Shown: positions 8,570 to 18,027 of the stretch, in pieces | Numbering within the stretch: position 1 is the first letter of the stretch | How the letters are laid out: the number at the start of each line of letters is the position of its first letter | From: JANMZO01 sp963763135 | GTDB taxonomy: Bacteria; Actinomycetota; Acidimicrobiia; Acidimicrobiales; JANYDT01 | DNA length: 64,000 nucleotides | NCBI GenBank assembly: GCA_963763135.1 | Contig: CAVXNJ010000010.1 | Location: forward strand, 558,001-622,000 | Reading direction: 5' to 3' | Program-made: the position numbers and the translations under genes | The notes under the pieces: model-generated | What the model was told of the DNA's origin: nothing | Databases searched by the model: none | What the model saw: only the letters and a program-made list of their open reading frames with translations

Positions 8570-9439
8570 CTAGCTCACCCGATGAGCGTGGGTGTAGAGG
8601 TTCCCTCCGCCGTTGCGTACGAACCCGGCGAGGGTGATTCCCAACCGGTCCGCCGCTTCGATCGCCAGGCTGGAAGCGGCCGACACCGCGACAATCATCG
8701 AGATCCCGACCATCGCTGCCTTCTGCACGATTTCGAAACTGACCCGACCCGATACGACCAGCACCGTATCTGCGAACCCGATGCCTTTCGCCAGAACCAC
8801 TTCGCCGATGACCTTGTCAACCGCGTTGTGCCGGCCGATGTCTTCGCGCACGAACAGCGCCTGACCGGCCGCATTAAAAAGCCCGACACCATGCAGCCCA
8901 CCGGTTCGGTCGAACAGTGTTTGCTCACTCCGAAGCCGTTCCGGCAACGACACCAGCAGAGCAGCGTCAACGTGGAGAGCGTCGCTCGGGCGCGGCTCCG
9001 GGATCGACGCTTCGAGATCATCGAGCGTTGATGTGCCGCAGATCCCGCAACTCGCGCTCGTGATCAATGCCCGACGCGACAAGCCGTCTGCCACCTCCCG
9101 GGCGGTGCGGACGGTCACGATGTTGTACATCTGGTCGACCCCGACCCCTTTGGTGCAGTACTCAACGATGCGCAGGTCCTCCGGGCCGCGGAGAATTCCC
9201 TCGGTCATGAGAAAACCGACGGCCAGGGCGAAGTCGTGGCCGGGGGTTCGCATGGTGATGGCGATCGTCGCCGGATCGACGCCGGGGCTCACGACGCGGA
9301 TTTCGAGCGGCTCCTCGCCGGCCACACGGTCACGTTTCGACTTTCGCGACCCATCAGCACGGAGTTGCACGATCGTGCGGTCAACGCTCGCCTTGCGCAT
9401 GGCTGGTCGGGGCTTGGCGTCGTCGGCGGCAGTCGTCAT
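8570..9439 (-). CDS. fdhD: formate dehydrogenase accessory sulfurtransferase FdhD
   Basis: A 289-residue FdhD. The sulfur-carrying cysteines are in CGICG (Cys 131 and Cys 134), with the family's FALAVGFLMTEGI and REDIGRHNAVDKVIG segments also present. FdhD moves sulfur from a cysteine desulfurase to the molybdenum or tungsten bis-MGD cofactor of formate dehydrogenase. No formate dehydrogenase subunit lies in this window, so its client is elsewhere. The ATG overlaps the stop of the upstream PPOX gene by four bases (9436-9439), so the two are translationally coupled. Confidence 0.95.
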   Translation of the reverse strand: MTTAADDAKPRPAMRKASVDRTIVQLRADGSRKSKRDRVAGEEPLEIRVVSPGVDPATIAITMRTPGHDFALAVGFLMTEGILRGPEDLRIVEYCTKGVGVDQMYNIVTVRTAREVADGLSRRALITSASCGICGTSTLDDLEASIPEPRPSDALHVDAALLVSLPERLRSEQTLFDRTGGLHGVGLFNAAGQALFVREDIGRHNAVDKVIGEVVLAKGIGFADTVLVVSGRVSFEIVQKAAMVGISMIVAVSAASSLAIEAADRLGITLAGFVRNGGGNLYTHAHRVS

Positions 9440-9843
9440 GACGACCGCCTCGAGGCCCGACCGAGCACCCGGTCAACCGTAATCACCATCACAACACGGT
9501 CAGGGTTGGCGCGGGGTGCCTGGTAGCGGTCGGCGTAGCGATGCTCGGCATCCGCGATCACCAACGGATCCCTCGACACCACCGCGGTTCCCTCGAGCGA
9601 TAGCCAACGGGCCCCGTCGACCTGACTGACGACCGCCCGGGATCCGGCATCCACGTTGCGAACCTTCTGCCCGCCTTCGGAACAGATCACGCGGACCGTC
9701 GAGGTAGCCGCGTCGAACGAGAAGCCGACCGGAACGACGTGAGGGGTGCCGTCGGGCCGGATCGTGGTGAGCGTGGCGAGATGGCGTTCCGCGAGGAACG
9801 CGAGGACGTCGGGAGAAAGGTCGGGAACCTGATGCGAAGGCAT
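9436..9843 (-). CDS. PPOX-class flavin/F420-dependent enzyme
   Basis: A 135-residue split-barrel protein. It begins with a helix (DLSPDVLAFLAERHLATLTTIRPDGTPHVVPVGF) typical of the pyridoxamine 5'-phosphate oxidase-like F420-dependent group, and ends with VVMVITVDRVLGRAS. These proteins bind F420 or flavin and reduce small substrates; the substrate here is unknown. The ATG at 9843 shares one base with the stop of the upstream helD-like gene (TGATG), and its own stop overlaps the fdhD start, so three genes form a chain of overlapping frames. The frame is open a little further upstream but would then overlap the helicase more. Confidence 0.85.
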   Translation of the reverse strand: MPSHQVPDLSPDVLAFLAERHLATLTTIRPDGTPHVVPVGFSFDAATSTVRVICSEGGQKVRNVDAGSRAVVSQVDGARWLSLEGTAVVSRDPLVIADAEHRYADRYQAPRANPDRVVMVITVDRVLGRASRRSS

Positions 9844-11990
9844 CAGTTGCCCACCGACACCGGTTCCCGCATGCACTCGGGAAGTTCTTCGGAGTGAACA
9901 ACCACCAGCTCGCGCGTGGCACGGGTGAGTGCGACAAACAGTGCCCGCAGTCCCTGAGCGGAATCACTGGCCACTTCGGCGGGCTCAACGACCACCACGC
10001 CATCGAACTCCAGACCCTTCGCCATACGGACCGGCAGAACCGTGACGCCTTCGCCGGTCAGACCGGTCGGGTCTATCGCCACGTGGGCCTTCTCCAATTG
10101 GTCTGACAGGGCGTCGACCAAATGGTCGGGGCACAACACCGCAATGGTGCCGAGACCGATCTTCGTGCGAAGGTCCGCGACCACGTTGTCGATTCGCGAG
10201 ACCAGCTCAGCTTCGGACGCGAAACGGACAACGTCGGGCTCGTAGCCGTTCGATCGAACCGACCGGGGAACGATCAGACCCGGTGCCGCAACGGCGAGCA
10301 CCCGCGCCGCAAGGGCCATGATCTCTGCGGGTGTGCGGTAACCGACCGACAGGGTGACAAGACGGGGTGGCCGTTTGTTCGGCAGATACGAAAGCACCTG
10401 GTTCCAGTCTTTCGGGGCCCACATGCCGGTCGCCTGGCCGATATCGCCGACTACGGTCATCGAACCCGAAAGCGAGCGTCGGGCGACCATCCGCAACTGC
10501 ATTGGTGACATGTCCTGGGCTTCATCAATGATGATATGACCGTAGGTGCGCATACCATCTTCGCCGTGGAGGCCATCTCCGGTTGGATGACTGGATGGAA
10601 GGGGTCCGAGCAACTGCGCAGCCTCATCCAGGAGCGGAATGTCGGACGACGTCCAGACGGCGGTGTCGATCGATTCGCCCCGCGCCCGGTACAACAGCTC
10701 CATCTCGGCGTCGGAAAGCACGTCGCGGCCGGCCGCCTTGATCAACGCCGGTGCCCCGAACAGGTCGCGCAGGAGCATTTGCGGCGAAAGCAGCGGCCAC
10801 ATGCGGTCGAGGGCCAGACGAATATCCTCGTTGCGTTTGAGCTGCGCCGAAAAGTCGGCGAATGCGATGATCGCATCGGGGTCACGGCCCGCCCGAAGCA
10901 TTGCCTCGCGGTAGCGGAGGTAGAGCCGCTCCACCAGCAACGACTGGAGATGCTTGCGCGACGCGTTGTGCGGCCGGTGGCTGCGCTTCACGACAGCGAT
11001 CATTTCGGCTGATTCGGCGGCGGTCACCGAAAGTTCGTTGGCGCCAAAGCCGAGTTTGAACCCCTCACGAAGCCCACGTTGGCGCGTCAGCACGGCCCGC
11101 TTGACGATCTTGGCCATACGAAGGTCGCCCTTCACCTTCGCCGACGCAAACGGTTCTCGAGCGTTGGGGCGAACGTCGGGGCGGAAATCGTCTACCCCGT
11201 AGAGATCGACGCCGGTCTCGCCGAGGCCGGGAAGCACCCGCGAGATGTAGCGGATGAACATCCGGTTCGGACCGACGACGAGCACGCCCTGGCGCTCCAG
11301 CGGAAACCGGTGGGTGTAGAGCAGATACGAGGCCCGGTGGAGCGCAACGGCGGTCTTCCCCGTCCCCGGGCCGCCCTGCACGACGAGAACACCCGGGAGT
11401 TCAGAGCGAATGATCTCGTCCTGCTCGGACTGAATGGTCGCGACGATGTCGCGCATGTGACCGCTACGGGCACGCCCGAGTGCGGCGAGCAGGGCACCAC
11501 TGCCAACGAGGTCGGATCCACCATCACGTTCAAGTCGTTCAACGGTGAACACTTCGTCGTCGATGCCGAGAAGAACCTCGGCTTCGGTCGCGAAGTGGCG
11601 TCGGCGCTCCAACCCGAGCGGATTGCGGCCGGTCGCCCGATAGAACGATTCGGCCATCGGTGCACGCCAGTCGACGACCACCGGCTCCTGATCTTCATCG
11701 GAAATCGGAAGCCGCCCGATGTAGAACTTCTCCCCGGGTTCGCCGTCGGCACCCGCCCGGTGGTCAACGCGTCCGAACACGAGCGACTCTGCACCCAGTT
11801 GCAGCCGGGCCAAGCGGCCCATGGCCTGGTCTTCTACAACGTCGCGCTCGAAACGCGCCTGGTGGGTTCCACCGGCTCCGGTCTCAATCGAATACTGCAG
11901 CCTCCGGGCTGACGCACGCATTCGTTCGAGACACGCGTACGCGTGTTCGATGTAGCGCTGCTCGACTTCGAATTCGGGGTGTGATGACAA
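9843..11990 (-). CDS. HelD-family RNA polymerase-associated helicase
   Basis: A 715-residue superfamily 1 ATPase. An N-terminal coiled-coil region (about 1-80) precedes VVDWRAPMAESFYRA (106-119), Walker A GGPGTGKT (206-213), a Walker B/Q-loop segment IIIDEAQDMSPMQ near 500, and a C-terminal FVALTRATRELVV motif. This is the layout of HelD, which clears stalled RNA polymerase; actinobacterial HelR relatives also protect against rifampicin. I did not find a recognisable rifampicin-associated promoter element upstream. It heads the helD-PPOX-fdhD operon. Start ATG 11990; the divergent ACT-domain gene starts 166 bp away. Confidence 0.9.
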   Translation of the reverse strand: MSSHPEFEVEQRYIEHAYACLERMRASARRLQYSIETGAGGTHQARFERDVVEDQAMGRLARLQLGAESLVFGRVDHRAGADGEPGEKFYIGRLPISDEDQEPVVVDWRAPMAESFYRATGRNPLGLERRRHFATEAEVLLGIDDEVFTVERLERDGGSDLVGSGALLAALGRARSGHMRDIVATIQSEQDEIIRSELPGVLVVQGGPGTGKTAVALHRASYLLYTHRFPLERQGVLVVGPNRMFIRYISRVLPGLGETGVDLYGVDDFRPDVRPNAREPFASAKVKGDLRMAKIVKRAVLTRQRGLREGFKLGFGANELSVTAAESAEMIAVVKRSHRPHNASRKHLQSLLVERLYLRYREAMLRAGRDPDAIIAFADFSAQLKRNEDIRLALDRMWPLLSPQMLLRDLFGAPALIKAAGRDVLSDAEMELLYRARGESIDTAVWTSSDIPLLDEAAQLLGPLPSSHPTGDGLHGEDGMRTYGHIIIDEAQDMSPMQLRMVARRSLSGSMTVVGDIGQATGMWAPKDWNQVLSYLPNKRPPRLVTLSVGYRTPAEIMALAARVLAVAAPGLIVPRSVRSNGYEPDVVRFASEAELVSRIDNVVADLRTKIGLGTIAVLCPDHLVDALSDQLEKAHVAIDPTGLTGEGVTVLPVRMAKGLEFDGVVVVEPAEVASDSAQGLRALFVALTRATRELVVVHSEELPECMREPVSVGN

Positions 11991-12155
11991 ACGGTGAACC
12001 TCCGCGAGGGGCTAGTAGACGCTAGTACCGTTTCCTTTCGGAAGTTTCACACTCGTTCTTTCGGGTACTCATCCGGTTCTTCACGATCGGCCCGTTTGAG
12101 CAATCGTCACGATGTCGAAATAAACCCGAAACCGGCGTCGACAAAACTTGGAGTC

Positions 12156-12890
12156 ATGTTGTCCAGCGAGCTTGCCCCCGATCACTCAACCCTCGCGGGA
12201 GAGGTCGCGCAGCTGTGTCAGGCCCGCGGGATAGAAGCCCAGACTGTACAGAGTCTGATTGACGACGCCCCTTCGTCGTGGTGGAGACAGGGAGACGGAC
12301 CCATTTTGGCCGCTGACCTGGCGCTACTCAGCCCGGGCATCGGCGCCGAAGGGGTCCGGTTTCGGATCATGGCGGCCGATGACCCGCTATGGCAGCTCAC
12401 GATTGTGACCGTTGACCGCATCGGCGCGTTCGCAACGACGTGCGCGACGCTCGCCGAGTACGGCCTCTCCATTCTCGAAGCCCGAGCCGCCTCATGGACC
12501 GCTCACGGGCTCGCCCTGCAGCACCTCACGGTCGTGCCGGTTGAGAAGCCGCTCAGCGGCGAGCCGGACTGGCCGACGATCGGTCTCGGCCTGCGGGCGG
12601 CTCTCGTGAAGCCCGTGCTCACCGTTGAGGGCGCCAACACGCTCATTGACGGTTGTGTCGTGTCCTCCGTCATCCAGTCGACCGGAACCGGAAGCGACAT
12701 CTGGACCGCCGAGATCACCGGACCTGACACGATTGGGCTCCTGGCCTCGATCACGCGAACGCTCACGGCTCTCGGAGCCGACATCCTCTCGGCCGAGGTC
12801 ACGTCGAACAACGGGGTGGCCCTCGATACGTTCACGCTGCGCCTCACCGACCCGGCGGGTATCTCGGCCCTCAAAGCACTCGTCGCCTAG
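12156..12890 (+). CDS. tandem ACT-domain protein
   Basis: A 244-residue cytoplasmic protein with two ACT-like modules, at about 80-128 (LTIVTVDRIGAFATTCATLA) and 182-240 (WTAEITGPDTIGLLASITRTL). Both resemble the C-terminal sensor domains of GlnD uridylyltransferases. The nucleotidyltransferase and HD domains of GlnD are absent, so this is a stand-alone sensor, probably binding an amino acid. The first 75 residues match nothing I know. ATG 12156 follows TTGGAGTC; the frame is open upstream to 11994, but that part reads as non-coding and crosses the divergent promoter region. Confidence 0.75.
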   Translation: MLSSELAPDHSTLAGEVAQLCQARGIEAQTVQSLIDDAPSSWWRQGDGPILAADLALLSPGIGAEGVRFRIMAADDPLWQLTIVTVDRIGAFATTCATLAEYGLSILEARAASWTAHGLALQHLTVVPVEKPLSGEPDWPTIGLGLRAALVKPVLTVEGANTLIDGCVVSSVIQSTGTGSDIWTAEITGPDTIGLLASITRTLTALGADILSAEVTSNNGVALDTFTLRLTDPAGISALKALVA

Positions 12891-12970
12891 CCGTCCGACT
12901 GTTTCGGGGAAGCCCTGAAACAGGACTCGGTGCGTGCTCAAGGGGCCCAACCTCGAGACGGCGGTAGGCT

Positions 12971-13302
12971 GTGCTGGCCCCCGACGTGATTTGGGTGTCC
13001 GAGGGTCGCCTCCCCGCCGACGGCACTCATCTCGACATCGTCCCCGAGTTGGTCGTTGAAGTCCGATCGCCCTCCACGTGGCGCTACGACACGACTGTGA
13101 AGGAGTTTCGGATTTACGAAGCTTCGGGGTGCACGAGGCGTGGATGGTCGACACCGCGTCAAACACCGTGTTGGTGTACCGCCGCTCCTCACCCCAACAA
13201 CTGACGTTCGACATTGCGCTGGAGTTGGGCGCCGGCGACGTTCTCACGACGCCGATGTTGGACGGGTTCGCTCTCGACATCACGGCCCTGTTCAACTGCT
13301 GA
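12971..13302 (+). pseudogene. Uma2-family endonuclease, truncated and frameshifted
   Basis: Frame 2 from 12971 reads LAPDVIWVSEGRLP, then VPELVVEVRSPSTWRYD, the central PD-(D/E)xK core of Uma2 (DUF820) proteins. The C-terminal third (GVHEAWMVDTASNTVLVY) continues in frame 1 to TGA 13302. The two join if one G is added to the GGGG run near 13127-13130. The usual first 70-80 residues are missing, and an in-frame TAG stands at 12965-12967, so the gene is dead even if the frameshift is a reading error. A separate intact Uma2 gene lies at 62880-63413. Confidence 0.75.
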
Positions 13303-13458
13303 TCTTGACTCCTGATGCCGGCGATCTCCGGGAGCCGACGCGCACTTCCGCTCGGGGAATGTTGCAACACGTGTCAGTGTTGTTGCCACAACCTCGCTTA
13401 GTCACGTTCAGATGACCCGGTGCGGTTGTTTGCCGCAGCAGTACCAACGAAAGAACCC

Positions 13459-15321
13459 ATGCATCGTTTTCACCCTGAGATGATCGACCCGTCGGTCAAG
13501 TCCAAACCCATCGACCGTGCCACCCTGAAGCGGGCCTGGGGATTTGCCCACCCCTTCCGACGCGAACTGTTCGGTTACCTCGCCCTTGCCGTTTTGAACG
13601 CCCTGGTCGCGGTGCTCCCGGCCCTCGTGATTCGAAAACTCCTCGACGACGCGATTCCGAAGGGTGACCGCTCCTCGATCAACCTTCTCACGATCGTCAG
13701 CATCGCTCTCGCCATGTCCTCGGCCGTCTTCGGGGTGTTGATCCGCTGGCTCGGCGCCCGACTCGGCGAAGGACTCATCGCGGAGACCCGCAAGGCGCTG
13801 TTCGACCATGTTCAGCGCCTTCCGATCGCGTTCTTCGCCCGGACGCAGACCGGCTCCCTGATGAGCCGCTTGAACAACGATGTGATCGGCGCACAGTCGG
13901 CGTTCACGTCGACACTGCGTACCGTCGTCACCGACGCTCTGTTCGTCCTGTTTTCGCTTGCAGCAATGATCAGCCTCTCCTGGCAGGTCACTCTCCTGTC
14001 CCTCACGATCGTGCCGCTGCTGGTCTACGTGTCGAAGCGGGTCGGCAAGTTGCAGGAGGGCGCGGCCCGCGAGCAAATGACACGCAACTCGGCGATGAAC
14101 ACGTTCATGACGGAACGTTTCAACGTCGCCGGCGCCCTGCTCGTGAAGTTGTTCGGCCGCCAGAAGGAAGAATCCAAGGAATACGGCACCAACGCCGACC
14201 GGGTGGCCGCCATCGGGGTCAAGCGGGCCGTGTCAGGAACCCTGCTTATGCTCACTCTCCCGTTGGTAAGCGCGCTTGGTACTGCTGGGATCTACTGGTG
14301 GGGCGCCCGACGCGTCATCGACGGTGGCATGAAGGTTGGCACCGTCGTCGCCATGGCGACCCTGCTCTCCCGCCTCTACGGGCCGTTGACCGATCTCACC
14401 AGCGCCCGCATCGATTTCGTGACGGCGTTCGTGAGTTTTGAGCGCATTTTCGAGGTGCTCGATGCCAAGCCGGTCATTGCCGACAGGCCCACCGCCATTT
14501 CGCTCGCCAAGCCGGCCGGCGGCGCCCGCATCGAGGCCAAACACCTGCGGTTCCGGTACCCCGCACCCTCGGAAGTCTCGGTGGCGTCACTCGAAAACAG
14601 CAACACGATCCTGCCGTCGGACCCGTCTGCCTGGATCCTCGACGACATCTCGTTCGTCGTCGAGCCCGGCACCATGACGGCGATTGTCGGACCGAGCGGC
14701 GGAGGAAAGACGACACTGTCGTCGCTCATCGCCCGGCTCTATGAGGTGACCGAAGGCCAACTGGAGATCGAGGGCCACGACATCCGCGACATCACCCTCG
14801 ACAGCCTCCGCGATTGCATCGGCGTCGTGACCCAGGACGCACACATGTTCCACGACTCGATCGTGAACAACCTGCGCTACGCCCGACCCGACGCGTCGAT
14901 CGAAGACGTCATGGCCGCATGCCAGGCAGCCCAGATCCACGAGATGATCACGTCGATGCCCGATGGCTACAACACGACCGTCGGCGAACGCGGCTACCGG
15001 CTCTCCGGTGGCGAAAAAGCCCGTGTCGCTCTGGCGCGCGTGCTGCTGAAGAACCCGGCCATCGTGATCCTCGACGAAGCCACCGCCCACCTCGACTCCG
15101 AAACCGAAGCCCAGATTCAGCGGGCACTCGAAGTGGCGTTGAAGGGCCGGACCTCGGTCGTTATCGCCCACCGGCTTTCCACCATCCAGGCCGCTGACCA
15201 GATTCTCGTGATCCAAGACGGTCGGATCGTGGAGCGAGGACGTCATGAAGACCTGGCCGGCGCCGGTGGCGTGTACGCCGACCTCTACGAAACCCAGTTC
15301 CTCCGCTCCGCCACGGTCTAG
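13459..15321 (+). CDS. ABC exporter with fused membrane and ATPase domains
   Basis: A 620-residue half-transporter, working as a homodimer or heterodimer in the inner membrane. Six transmembrane helices occupy roughly 30-310. The ATPase domain carries Walker A GPSGGGKT at 411-418, signature LSGGE at 515-519, Walker B VILDEA with Asp 539, and a switch His in IAHRLS. The insert between about 350 and 400 (SEVSVASLENSN) is unusual for the family. ATG 13459 is favoured over the in-frame GTG at 13420 because the coding pattern begins there. Its substrate is unknown. A strong stem-loop follows the stop. Confidence 0.92.
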   Translation: MHRFHPEMIDPSVKSKPIDRATLKRAWGFAHPFRRELFGYLALAVLNALVAVLPALVIRKLLDDAIPKGDRSSINLLTIVSIALAMSSAVFGVLIRWLGARLGEGLIAETRKALFDHVQRLPIAFFARTQTGSLMSRLNNDVIGAQSAFTSTLRTVVTDALFVLFSLAAMISLSWQVTLLSLTIVPLLVYVSKRVGKLQEGAAREQMTRNSAMNTFMTERFNVAGALLVKLFGRQKEESKEYGTNADRVAAIGVKRAVSGTLLMLTLPLVSALGTAGIYWWGARRVIDGGMKVGTVVAMATLLSRLYGPLTDLTSARIDFVTAFVSFERIFEVLDAKPVIADRPTAISLAKPAGGARIEAKHLRFRYPAPSEVSVASLENSNTILPSDPSAWILDDISFVVEPGTMTAIVGPSGGGKTTLSSLIARLYEVTEGQLEIEGHDIRDITLDSLRDCIGVVTQDAHMFHDSIVNNLRYARPDASIEDVMAACQAAQIHEMITSMPDGYNTTVGERGYRLSGGEKARVALARVLLKNPAIVILDEATAHLDSETEAQIQRALEVALKGRTSVVIAHRLSTIQAADQILVIQDGRIVERGRHEDLAGAGGVYADLYETQFLRSATV

Positions 15322-15334
15322 CGGTCGCCACGCG

Positions 15335-15386
15335 GGTTTATGTCCACAGTTCGACACGTAGTTCGTGCAAAACGTGGACATAAACC
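15335..15386. repeat. 13-bp perfect inverted repeat (stem-loop)
   Basis: GGTTTATGTCCAC (15335-15347) and GTGGACATAAACC (15374-15386) are exact reverse complements with a 26-base spacer, which itself contains CACG/CGTG. It lies 14 bases after the ABC exporter stop and about 95 before hemE. There is no T run on either side, so a processing, stability or binding role is as likely as termination. Confidence 0.7.
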
Positions 15387-15479
15387 TGGACTGGCCTGGG
15401 ACCTTGGTCCTGAATTCGTCGCATCCCCTCGGCTGGCCTTCGTGGAACGTGGCCGACCGGGGCTACCGTGGAGGGCGTT

Positions 15480-16541
15480 ATGCGCCCGTCACTCAGTTCG
15501 TCACCGTTTCTGGCCGCCTGTCGAGGCGAGCGGGGAGGTCACACCCCGGTGTGGTTCATGCGCCAGGCCGGCCGCTCGCTACCCGAGTACCGCGCGTTGC
15601 GAACGGGCAAGACGTTCGATCAGATGATCACCGACCCGGCGCTTGCCGCTGAGGTCACCCTGCAGCCGGTGCGTCGCCACGGCGTCGACGCTGCGATCTT
15701 CTTTTCCGACATCATCACCTCACCCCAGGCGATCGTTCCCGGGATAACCATCGAAGCGGGTCGCGGTCCGGTCATCGAGCAACCGTTCCGCACGGCGGCG
15801 GATGTCGAACGACTCCGCGACTTCCAGCCCGAGCGTGATGTTCCGTATGTGATCGAGGCCGTGCAGAAGTGCGTGGCCGAACTCGATCCGATGGGAGTGC
15901 CCCTCATCGGCTTCGCCGGTGCCCCTTTCACCGTGGCCACGTATCTCATCGAAGGTGGCAAGTCGAAAGAGTTTGTGCACACCAAGACGTTGATGCGAAG
16001 TGACCCGACCACCTGGTTCGCTCTGCTCGACGCGCTGGCCGACATGGCCTTGGCGACATTGACCGCCCAGCTTGGCGCGGGAGCATCGGCGATCCAGCTT
16101 TTCGATTCATGGGCGGGCATTCTTTCCGACGCCGACTACCGGCATTACGTGCTTCCCGCTTCGAAGAAGGTCTTCGACGGCCTTCGCTCGCTTGACGTTC
16201 CGATGATCCACTTCGGGGTCGGGACCGGGGAGCTGCTCGGCGCCATGCACGACGCCGGTGCCACGGTCGTTGGCGTCGACTGGCGCGTTGCGCTGCGAGA
16301 TGCTGCTCAACGCGTGAAGCCCGGCACTCCGCTTCAGGGCAATCTCGACCCGGTGACGCTCCTGGCTCCGTGGCCGGTGCTCGAATCCGAAGTGCGCCGA
16401 ATCATCGACGAAGCTGGCGCGCTTGAGCAAACCCACATTTTCAACCTCGGCCACGGCGTGCTGCCGGAAGTCGAACCGACGGTGCTGACACGGGTTGTAC
16501 AACTCGTGCACGAGCTCACAGCTACACATCAGGGAGCCTGA
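15480..16541 (+). CDS. hemE: uroporphyrinogen decarboxylase
   Basis: A 353-residue HemE. The RQAGR signature stands at 28-32, with a substrate-binding Asp in FFSDIIT (Asp 77) and GFAGAPFTVATYLIEGG further on. It removes the four acetate carboxyls of uroporphyrinogen III to give coproporphyrinogen III in heme synthesis. ATG 15480 is preceded by GTGGAGGGCG, a fair ribosome-binding site; an alternative start four codons upstream would remove the spacing. Its stop is one base from the hemY start, so both genes are co-transcribed and probably coupled. Confidence 0.96.
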   Translation: MRPSLSSSPFLAACRGERGGHTPVWFMRQAGRSLPEYRALRTGKTFDQMITDPALAAEVTLQPVRRHGVDAAIFFSDIITSPQAIVPGITIEAGRGPVIEQPFRTAADVERLRDFQPERDVPYVIEAVQKCVAELDPMGVPLIGFAGAPFTVATYLIEGGKSKEFVHTKTLMRSDPTTWFALLDALADMALATLTAQLGAGASAIQLFDSWAGILSDADYRHYVLPASKKVFDGLRSLDVPMIHFGVGTGELLGAMHDAGATVVGVDWRVALRDAAQRVKPGTPLQGNLDPVTLLAPWPVLESEVRRIIDEAGALEQTHIFNLGHGVLPEVEPTVLTRVVQLVHELTATHQGA

Positions 16542-16542
16542 T

Positions 16543-17997
16543 ATGCCTGAAACCACCCAACCGGTCGACGTCGACGTTGTTGTCGTCGGTGGAGGCATCT
16601 CCGGCCTCTCCGCTGCGTTCTATATCAGGCAGGCTCGACCCGAGGCTCGCATCGTGGTCCTGGAGTCTTCCGACAAGGTCGGCGGGAAGATAGCAAGCGC
16701 GCATATCGCTGGGCTCACTGTCGACTGCGGACCCGACGCGTTCCTTGCCCGCGTTCCTGGCGCCGTGGAACTAGCGGCCGAACTCGGCCTCAAAGACGAG
16801 CTGATCGCACCGGGGACCGGCAAGGCGTGGCTGTGGGCCCGCAAGAAACTGCGAGCTTTTCCTGACGGGCTGGTGCTCGGTGCGCCCTCGAAACCGCTTG
16901 CCGTGGCGCGCTCGGGCATACTCAGCCCCAAGGGCCTGCTCCGGGCGGCGCTCAGCGAAGTGATTCCGACCAAACTCACCGATACCGAGGACCCCACGGT
17001 AGCTTCCGCGATCGGAAAGCATCTCGGCCGAGAGGTCGTCGAGCGCCTCGTCGATCCACTCCTCGGGGGCATCAACGCGTCCGACTCCAATCGGCTGAGC
17101 CTGGCCATGGCCGCCCCGAACCTCATGGATGCGGTGAAGCAGCCGTACTTCATGCGCGCCCTTCGCAAGAGCAATGCTGCGGCTCAGCGCGGTGCGATCG
17201 GCAGCGAGACCAACGCCGCCGAGAAGCCGGTGTTCCTTACACCGCGCACCGGCATCAACACGATGATTCAACGACTCGCCGACCGCCTCGGTTCGGTCGT
17301 GGTCACCGGCCAGAGCGCCACCTCCCTCAGCCGATCGACCGACGAGTCATGGATCGTGACCACCCCGTCGACGGAGTGGCACGCCAGGCAGGTGGTGCTC
17401 GCCTCGCCCGCTGCCGCTACAGCGAAGCTCATCGCAGGCGTAAGTTCCCGGACAGCTGATCTCCTCGGTCAGATCCGCACATCGTCGGTGGCCATCGCAC
17501 TTCTCGCCTACCCGAAAGAGGCGGTCAACCTCCCGCCCGGCAGTGGCATTCTCGTGCCCCGCTCGGAAGGAAAAATGTTGACGGCTTCGAGCTGGTGGAA
17601 TCAGAAGTGGCCACACCTCGACACCAAAGGACAGGTGCTCATGCGAGCGTCAGCGGGTCGGGATGGCGACGTCCGGTTCATGGAACTCACCGACACCCAA
17701 CTCGTGGAGCGCCTCCACCGCGAACTCAGCGAGATGCTTCCCATCTCGGCACCTCCGAGTGATGCCCACGTTCAACGATGGATCGGCGCATTCCCGCAAT
17801 ACGACAGCGGGCACAGCAAGCGGGTCGATGCGATCGAAGCGGCGATCGCCGCCGACGCACCCGGGCTCCACCTCACCGGGGCGTCATACCGGGGAATCGG
17901 CATTCCGGCCTGCATCCGTTCCGCGAAGGCCACCGCACAAAAGGTCGTGGGTTCGCTGTCAGCGCCGGAGACTCCGGCCACCAGCGTCTCGGCGTAG
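16543..17997 (+). CDS. hemY: coproporphyrinogen III/protoporphyrinogen oxidase (FAD, HemY type)
   Basis: A 484-residue FAD enzyme with the dinucleotide-binding GGGISGLSAA at 16-25, a second FAD segment VGGKI at 53-57, and a C-terminal LTGASYRGIGIPACIRSA motif typical of HemY/CgoX. It oxidises (copro)porphyrinogen six electrons to porphyrin. In actinobacteria HemY usually acts on coproporphyrinogen in the coproporphyrin-dependent route, which is an inference here. ATG 16543 lies one base after the hemE stop, behind AGGGAGCC. Confidence 0.94.
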   Translation: MPETTQPVDVDVVVVGGGISGLSAAFYIRQARPEARIVVLESSDKVGGKIASAHIAGLTVDCGPDAFLARVPGAVELAAELGLKDELIAPGTGKAWLWARKKLRAFPDGLVLGAPSKPLAVARSGILSPKGLLRAALSEVIPTKLTDTEDPTVASAIGKHLGREVVERLVDPLLGGINASDSNRLSLAMAAPNLMDAVKQPYFMRALRKSNAAAQRGAIGSETNAAEKPVFLTPRTGINTMIQRLADRLGSVVVTGQSATSLSRSTDESWIVTTPSTEWHARQVVLASPAAATAKLIAGVSSRTADLLGQIRTSSVAIALLAYPKEAVNLPPGSGILVPRSEGKMLTASSWWNQKWPHLDTKGQVLMRASAGRDGDVRFMELTDTQLVERLHRELSEMLPISAPPSDAHVQRWIGAFPQYDSGHSKRVDAIEAAIAADAPGLHLTGASYRGIGIPACIRSAKATAQKVVGSLSAPETPATSVSA

Positions 17998-18027
17998 CTT
18001 CAACGCAGTCTGGATGGTGTCAGTCTC

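Noticed and set aside
11079..11912. Plus-strand frame opposite the HelD gene
   Set aside because: The minus-strand gene has full helicase motifs; this frame has none.
11990..12156. Rifampicin-associated element upstream of the HelD-like gene
   Set aside because: I looked for the inverted-repeat element reported near actinobacterial rifampicin-response genes and did not see it; only a weak CTAGTA direct repeat is present.
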